NCBI GenBank assembly: GCA_002344565.1
Contig: DDTZ01000014.1
Location: 902 to 10,016 of the forward strand
Direction of reading: 5' to 3'
Length of the DNA: 9,115 nucleotides
Source of the DNA: Bdellovibrionaceae bacterium UBA2351
GTDB lineage: Bacteria; Bdellovibrionota; Bdellovibrionia; Bdellovibrionales; Bdellovibrionaceae
The translations under genes and the position numbers were made by a program. Under the pieces are notes generated by a model, which saw only the letters and a list, made by a program, of their open reading frames with translations, was not told where the DNA came from and ran no database searches. This document shows, piece by piece, positions 6,601 through 9,115 of this stretch (position 1 is the first letter of the stretch; each line of letters starts with the position of its first letter).

Positions 6601-6741
6601 TTGGTAATTCGAAAAGTTATTAAAGAATCAACCGAGAGAGACTTGGTTTGGACTGACAAAGATGGTCGTATTCGTATTTCATCTAGAGCGCAGAATGCTG
6701 TCGACTATTACTTATTAGGAAAGAATTTTTTATATGAATGA
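3649..6741 (+). CDS. membrane-bound AAA/STAND-like P-loop ATPase with MscK-like periplasmic front half
   Basis: This 1030-residue inner-membrane protein starts with a signal peptide (1-32, hydrophobic FSFIFLFLSSISLASEA). Residues 35-410 are a charged, coiled-coil-rich periplasmic region (strongest about 85-260 and 305-355) with a possible disulphide pair C360/C366. Membrane helices appear near 419-436, 473-490, 500-518, 570-590 and 623-641, an odd number that puts the C-terminus in the cytoplasm. The ATPase follows: Walker A GNRGIGKST (730-738), Walker B VIMVDD (797-802), a strand ending in CLTAN (834-838, sensor-1 position), and RGNPRSA (916-922), a sensor-2-like motif seen in Orc/Cdc6-, ExeA- and KAP-type ATPases. 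Residues 955-1020 look like a winged helix (LTIEELMDVTRKNKLVIRKVI). The front half resembles the periplasmic part of large MscK/MscM-type channels, but no MscS pore domain is present; the next gene, overlapping by eight bases, supplies one. The function of ATP use is unknown. Confidence 0.8.
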   Translation: MKLNPKHSCFSKLSSSLFSFIFLFLSSISLASEAVSIIDCSVILGNLQTKNDNLAAALISVDSLIGANGLADVPLTVLFQANLVDEESVKKRITELSKQTEKSVILGQDEYKKYRDCAKDEKSKDLVTQVAEQQAILNSKRLIFLKNEKSARDNLIATYKAERQKHVESFQLENQLAESKESLGKAKAGLITAEKSMSYEGDSSDDELLSARSLLENFIIDIETEHISFLEHIKTERNKVDDLREQLSDHASLVLSKKKIDEQFHTVDAIWRSAADLLLTAFTKIDVSSEFALPKTLTFDKINNKKQKELQSYHELHFKAKQRLVELSEQRQKLLSDLRAINFRLISDSGRLRAQLIKLCDTSRSCERVGDLNENTISGIATELRLLPLKFLGGAVNKVVEFKAKIIRGFEGWTDIAKQILILLGLLFLPFAAHKLLRLMSNKLDHLRRQVLARSIIDYKKRTQLAIWISRLNPFVPSLGMVASIHIARALIEKTDLTELSSVLFYLEIYFIYKVVRLLLRNLIELIFSSEKLELNNALAQRAEDTARRLSRFFFARYVVLNIVEDTLRQAFVFGIVYEVLTWAGLLIILKESSHWKNEIFHAFQSRFTKIWAQIKAYSEGPLRFFLLPILFILVLTHDFIKWSALYLVRFHFFKRLFSEVLRKKLEKDFDFSKSLQTPDSKYLSLFDYYLPAEKHFYIDREPLMAKEILKAIDSWLNDQSAEDLVVLVGNRGIGKSTSLKMIFDQTNADDKIFAWVPPKIYSEEGFFAWLSKQLGTNLNSIEDFIRMESALEKKIVIMVDDIHNLFVGRIDGFKAYRLFMEIISLKTTMIFWCLTANAHSWTYLKGVFGEEHFYGQVYEMRMWTDSEIQNLILARHKATGYSRSFDKSIAAYGTGDMLGEKVETQFFRLLWGQSRGNPRSALMYWVSAVSQTNDSEIHVGVPKFVNPAAVSKMSNDALLVLAGIAKHDSLTIEELMDVTRKNKLVIRKVIKESTERDLVWTDKDGRIRISSRAQNAVDYYLLGKNFLYE

Positions 6742-7600
6742 AACTAATGTTGAAGGTCTAAATGAAGTTCTTGAGATTTTTAGTTTAACCAAAATTGCTC
6801 TGCTCATTTTGGGGATTGCGATTCTTGGAATTTTGGCTAGGGGAGTTAACTCGCTAGGAGAAAATCTCGAGAGGCGACTTCCATCACAAAGATTATTGAT
6901 AGCGCAAATTGTGACTATTACGTCGTTCTTTATCTATATTCTTGGTGGAGTTTACTTACTTTATGGAGTGATTAACCCACCAAAATCCCTACTTCTGGCA
7001 ACAAGTGGGACTTTGGCAGTTGCTATTGGCCTTTCAATGAAGGACCTAGTGGCTTCGGTTGTTGCTGGGGTCATTCTGATATTCGATCGCCCATTCCAAG
7101 TGGGAGATCGAGTGACTTTCGAGGGGATTTATGGTGAGATAACGACGATTGGTTTACGTGCAGTTCGACTTGTGACCCTAGACGATTCTATTGTCACAAT
7201 CCCGAATAGTAAGTTTGTAACGGACGCCGTTGCCTCTGGTAACTTCGGGGCATTGGACATGATGATAGAAGTTAACTTCCATGTAGACTTGGCTTCAAAT
7301 ATTGAGCTTGCAAAAGAGATTCTATACGAGACCGCTGTAACAAGTCCGTACGTTTTTCTAAAAAAACCTGTCGCCTTAGTACTAACAGAGTTGAACTTTG
7401 CAAACAGGCCTGCCATGCAGATTCGTGTTAAAAGCTATGTTCTTGATGTTCGATTTGAAAAAGCATTTCAGAGTGACTTACTGATTAGAGGCAATGAAGC
7501 CTTAGTAAAAGCGGGGGTAACAAGACCCTCGTTTCTGGACGGCGAATTCAACCAAAAAATTTTAGGTGAAACAGAAAATAAAGTTACATACAACCAATAA
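6734..7600 (+). CDS. MscS-family small-conductance mechanosensitive channel
   Basis: This 288-residue inner-membrane channel protein is close in length to E. coli MscS (286). TM1 is about residues 19-37, TM2 58-80 and the pore-lining TM3 85-116. TM3 has the family's Gly/Ala/Ser packing pattern (SGTLAVAIGLSMKDLVASVVAGVI) and leads into IFDRPFQVGDRV, the family signature. The beta domain (125-170) includes GIYGEITTIGLRAVRLVTLDDSIVTIPNSKF. The alpha/beta cytoplasmic domain runs to about residue 262, and the tail is polar. The family forms heptamers that open under membrane tension or, in some members, by ligand or partner binding. The ATG overlaps the ATPase gene by eight bases, with AGGAAAG about ten bases upstream inside that gene, so the two should be made together. 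I infer the ATPase is its regulatory partner. Confidence 0.92.
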   Translation: MNETNVEGLNEVLEIFSLTKIALLILGIAILGILARGVNSLGENLERRLPSQRLLIAQIVTITSFFIYILGGVYLLYGVINPPKSLLLATSGTLAVAIGLSMKDLVASVVAGVILIFDRPFQVGDRVTFEGIYGEITTIGLRAVRLVTLDDSIVTIPNSKFVTDAVASGNFGALDMMIEVNFHVDLASNIELAKEILYETAVTSPYVFLKKPVALVLTELNFANRPAMQIRVKSYVLDVRFEKAFQSDLLIRGNEALVKAGVTRPSFLDGEFNQKILGETENKVTYNQ

Positions 7601-7611
7601 GGAAGGACAGT

Positions 7612-7625
7612 ACAAAATATTTTGT
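7612..7625. other. 14-bp perfect palindrome between convergent genes
   Basis: ACAAAATATTTTGT is a perfect palindrome 12 bases past the MscS gene stop. GACAG (7606-7610) and CTGTC (7641-7645) form an outer pair. It has no GC-rich stem or T-run, so it is a poor intrinsic terminator for either of the convergent genes. It may be chance in AT-rich DNA. Confidence 0.3.
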
Positions 7626-7662
7626 CGAACAAAAGGGCAACTGTCAGATCAAATCTAAACTT

Positions 7663-8148
7663 CTACATATAAATGGAACAATAACCCTTGAGTTTCTTTT
7701 CAAACATTTTAGACTCTATATCAATGTGTAAATAGTTTTTCGAAGGCGCATGTAGATACATTATAGTGTTTTCTATGCCATTAGCTTTATAACTAAAACC
7801 GTTATATGTCCCCTCGGCCGTGGTTTCTGTAAATAAAAAACCATTTTGCACAGACAATAAATTTAGCTGTACTATTGATTTTGTATTTCCCACATTGTCT
7901 TTCATCTCTATTTTGACTATAGTTTGAAAGTTAGAAGATCTTCCACTTCCTTTTTGAATAACGACCGAACAAGATGGCCCCATTGGACCCCAATTTTTTC
8001 CCTCTAAAACAGTTTTGTTGTTTATAATTTTTGCTAAACCATCTAAAAAACTACCTGCATTTCCTGGTCTTATTTGCCCATAGGAAATGGACGTACTAAT
8101 GGTTAAAGCAATAAACATTATTATATTGGATAAATAGGATCTTTTCAT
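7663..8148 (-). CDS. small secreted protein of unknown function
   Basis: This 161-residue protein has a clear signal peptide (MKRSYLSNIIMFIALTISTSISYG, cleavage probably before Q25). The mature part is about 137 residues with only two cysteines, C60 (GPSCSVVI) and C157 (GYCSIY), which could form a disulphide linking the two ends. Alternating hydrophobic stretches (FQTIVKIEMKD, IVQLNLLSVQNGFLF, YLHIDIESKMF) suggest an all-beta fold. I recognise no family. A good ribosome site, AGGAGA, lies four bases before the ATG. It is convergent with the channel operon (62 bp between stops), so it is transcribed separately. A periplasmic or outer-surface location is inferred from the signal peptide; the absence of a lipobox argues against a lipoprotein. 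Confidence 0.8.
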   Translation of the reverse strand: MKRSYLSNIIMFIALTISTSISYGQIRPGNAGSFLDGLAKIINNKTVLEGKNWGPMGPSCSVVIQKGSGRSSNFQTIVKIEMKDNVGNTKSIVQLNLLSVQNGFLFTETTAEGTYNGFSYKANGIENTIMYLHAPSKNYLHIDIESKMFEKKLKGYCSIYM

Positions 8149-8158
8149 ACACTCTCCT

Positions 8159-8178
8159 CAGTTGATTTCAGTTGATCT
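8159..8178. repeat. tandem near-identical 10-bp repeat upstream of secreted protein
   Basis: CAGTTGATTT (8159-8168) is followed directly by CAGTTGATCT (8169-8178), nine of ten bases identical. It starts 10 bases upstream of the minus-strand ATG at 8148, next to the ribosome site, so it would lie in the leader or near the transcription start. It is a possible regulator site. Confidence 0.35.
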
Positions 8179-8341
8179 TATAGTAAAACTTGAGGCTTTT
8201 AAACTTTCTTTATTTTGGACAGTAAAAAAAACATGATTTAAAAAATCACTTTATTGCAACGCGGGATTTGGCTTTGCTTGGCATAGGCAATGCATCATGT
8301 CTCTAGATAGCCTATACAAATAATAATATAATGAGGTTAAA

Positions 8342-9094
8342 ATGCAAAAGCGATTATTTTTTTTTCAAATGTTTACGTTTTTTGCTATTTGTTCAATAGC
8401 AGATGGCGCCACTAATAGTTGCCATTCTCTATTTTACTCAAATAATGACGTTGGCCATTATTTGAAAAGCGGAATCAATTCTAAAATAATGAGCACTTCG
8501 GGATTCCAAATTATTAACTTAAAACCATTGATTTCCGATTACCAAGCAAAACAGTTGTTAGATTTAATGCCAACAGTTGGAACTCCTAAAATACAATATT
8601 ACGGTGCTGATTATACTAGTCCAGTTGTTTCTCATGAAATTCGGATACTGAGGGGGGAAAACGGTTCACTTACACAATTGGAAGCGCTTCCTCAAGAAAT
8701 AGGTAGACCAATCATCAAGTTTATTGAAGAGCTTACGAAGGAACTTAATCGAAAGCTCGCTAGTACAGAAGGTGAAATGCAGTTTTCCTTTGGACTTATT
8801 CGTGATTTCAGTCGCAACGATTTAATCGATGATTTTCATCAGCATCAGAATGGCCATATTTCCATGAGTGTTTCTTTATACGGCCCAGGAACAGTGATTC
8901 CGATTAATCAAAAATCACCAAATTTAAATGATGTGAATGTGGCTAAAACAAATCAATTGGTTGTTTTCACTGATGGACAGCGAGCTAGAAAATTAGGCAT
9001 TCCTAGCACGTTACATGGTAGTCCAAAATTACAACCGGGACAACAGCGACTTGTACTTCTGATTCACATGGAACTGAAGTATGAAAAAAACTGA
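8342..9094 (+). CDS. secreted protein resembling a 2-oxoglutarate/Fe(II)-dependent oxygenase (tentative)
   Basis: This 250-residue protein has a signal peptide (MQKRLFFFQMFTFFAICSIADG, cleavage near 20-23), so it is probably exported. The C-terminal half looks like a double-stranded beta-helix: FHQHQNGHISMSVSLYGPGTV (residues 165-185), QLVVFTDGQ (205-213), STLHGSP (222-228) and GQQRLVLLIHMEL (233-245). H166/H168, H225 and R236 have roughly the spacing of the HxD...H...R motif of 2OG-Fe(II) oxygenases (second His about 60 residues on, Arg about 10 further). The usual Asp/Glu is a second His here (H-Q-H), so activity or metal type is uncertain and a cupin-like relative is possible. Two short segments before it (IINLKPLISDYQAKQLLDLM; PIIKFIEELTKELNRKL) are helical, as in such enzymes. 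The ribosome site is TGAGG five bases before the ATG. The substrate is unknown. Confidence 0.55.
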   Translation: MQKRLFFFQMFTFFAICSIADGATNSCHSLFYSNNDVGHYLKSGINSKIMSTSGFQIINLKPLISDYQAKQLLDLMPTVGTPKIQYYGADYTSPVVSHEIRILRGENGSLTQLEALPQEIGRPIIKFIEELTKELNRKLASTEGEMQFSFGLIRDFSRNDLIDDFHQHQNGHISMSVSLYGPGTVIPINQKSPNLNDVNVAKTNQLVVFTDGQRARKLGIPSTLHGSPKLQPGQQRLVLLIHMELKYEKN

Positions 9095-9115
9095 CCTGCT
9101 CCCCTTAACACGAGC

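Noticed and set aside
3407..7600. Toxin-antitoxin reading of the small HTH gene plus membrane genes
   Set aside because: The partner proteins are a large multi-domain ATPase and a complete MscS channel, not small toxins, and there is no antitoxin-type tail that can be recognised.
8281..8289. GCATAGGCA shared with 3365-3373, upstream of another gene
   Set aside because: A single 9-bp match at different distances from the two starts, with unrelated flanks, is compatible with chance.
8283..8315. ATAGGC...GCCTAT inverted repeat before the oxygenase-like gene
   Set aside because: It has only six-base arms and a 21-base loop, and there is no convincing promoter or riboswitch structure around it.

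Overview
The window looks like chromosomal DNA from a Bdellovibrio-like predatory bacterium (Bdellovibrionota). The main clue is the exported glycine/threonine-rich protein with a VSYQGRIF-type N-terminal domain and NGNVGIGT..P.A.L.V motifs, an architecture familiar from the fibre/'mosaic adhesive trimer' families of these predators. This taxonomic call is an inference from protein style, not from a marker gene.

Left edge (1-980): a patchwork of broken genes. A pirin-family gene on the minus strand lacks its first ~40 codons and continues beyond base 1. It abuts, out of frame, a minus-strand piece of a tyrosine recombinase that keeps only the HxxR box. That piece abuts a plus-strand coiled-coil remnant with an internal TAA. 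The junctions look like old mobile-element or rearrangement scars.

Middle left (981-3025, minus): a two-gene operon with ATGA overlap. It encodes a small lipoprotein followed by a 575-residue exported fibre/adhesin-like protein with a run of short glycine-rich repeats. A weak hairpin terminator lies at 931-963. A 381-bp divergent intergenic region (3026-3406) separates it from the next operon and holds several repeats and palindromes.

Centre (3407-7600, plus): the most interesting part, a tightly overlapping three-gene operon. Gene 1 is an excisionase-type HTH protein of 81 aa. Gene 2 is a 1030-aa inner-membrane protein with a signal peptide, a periplasmic coiled-coil region, about five membrane helices and a cytoplasmic P-loop ATPase with a probable winged-helix tail. 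Gene 3 is a compact 288-aa MscS-family channel. The front half of gene 2 resembles the front half of large MscK/MscM-type channels, but the channel domain is replaced by an ATPase and the channel is supplied by the next gene. I infer an ATPase-controlled or ATPase-sensed MscS channel, possibly for stress or defence. A likely sigma70-type promoter at 3337-3364 has its spacer almost filled by a tandem 10-bp repeat, suggesting autoregulation by the HTH protein.

Right (7601-9115): a convergent small secreted protein of unknown function (minus), then a divergent secreted 250-aa protein (plus). The latter's His-x-His ... His ... Arg spacing suggests a 2-oxoglutarate/Fe(II)-oxygenase-like double-stranded beta-helix. 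No tRNA, rRNA, CRISPR array or complete insertion sequence was seen.
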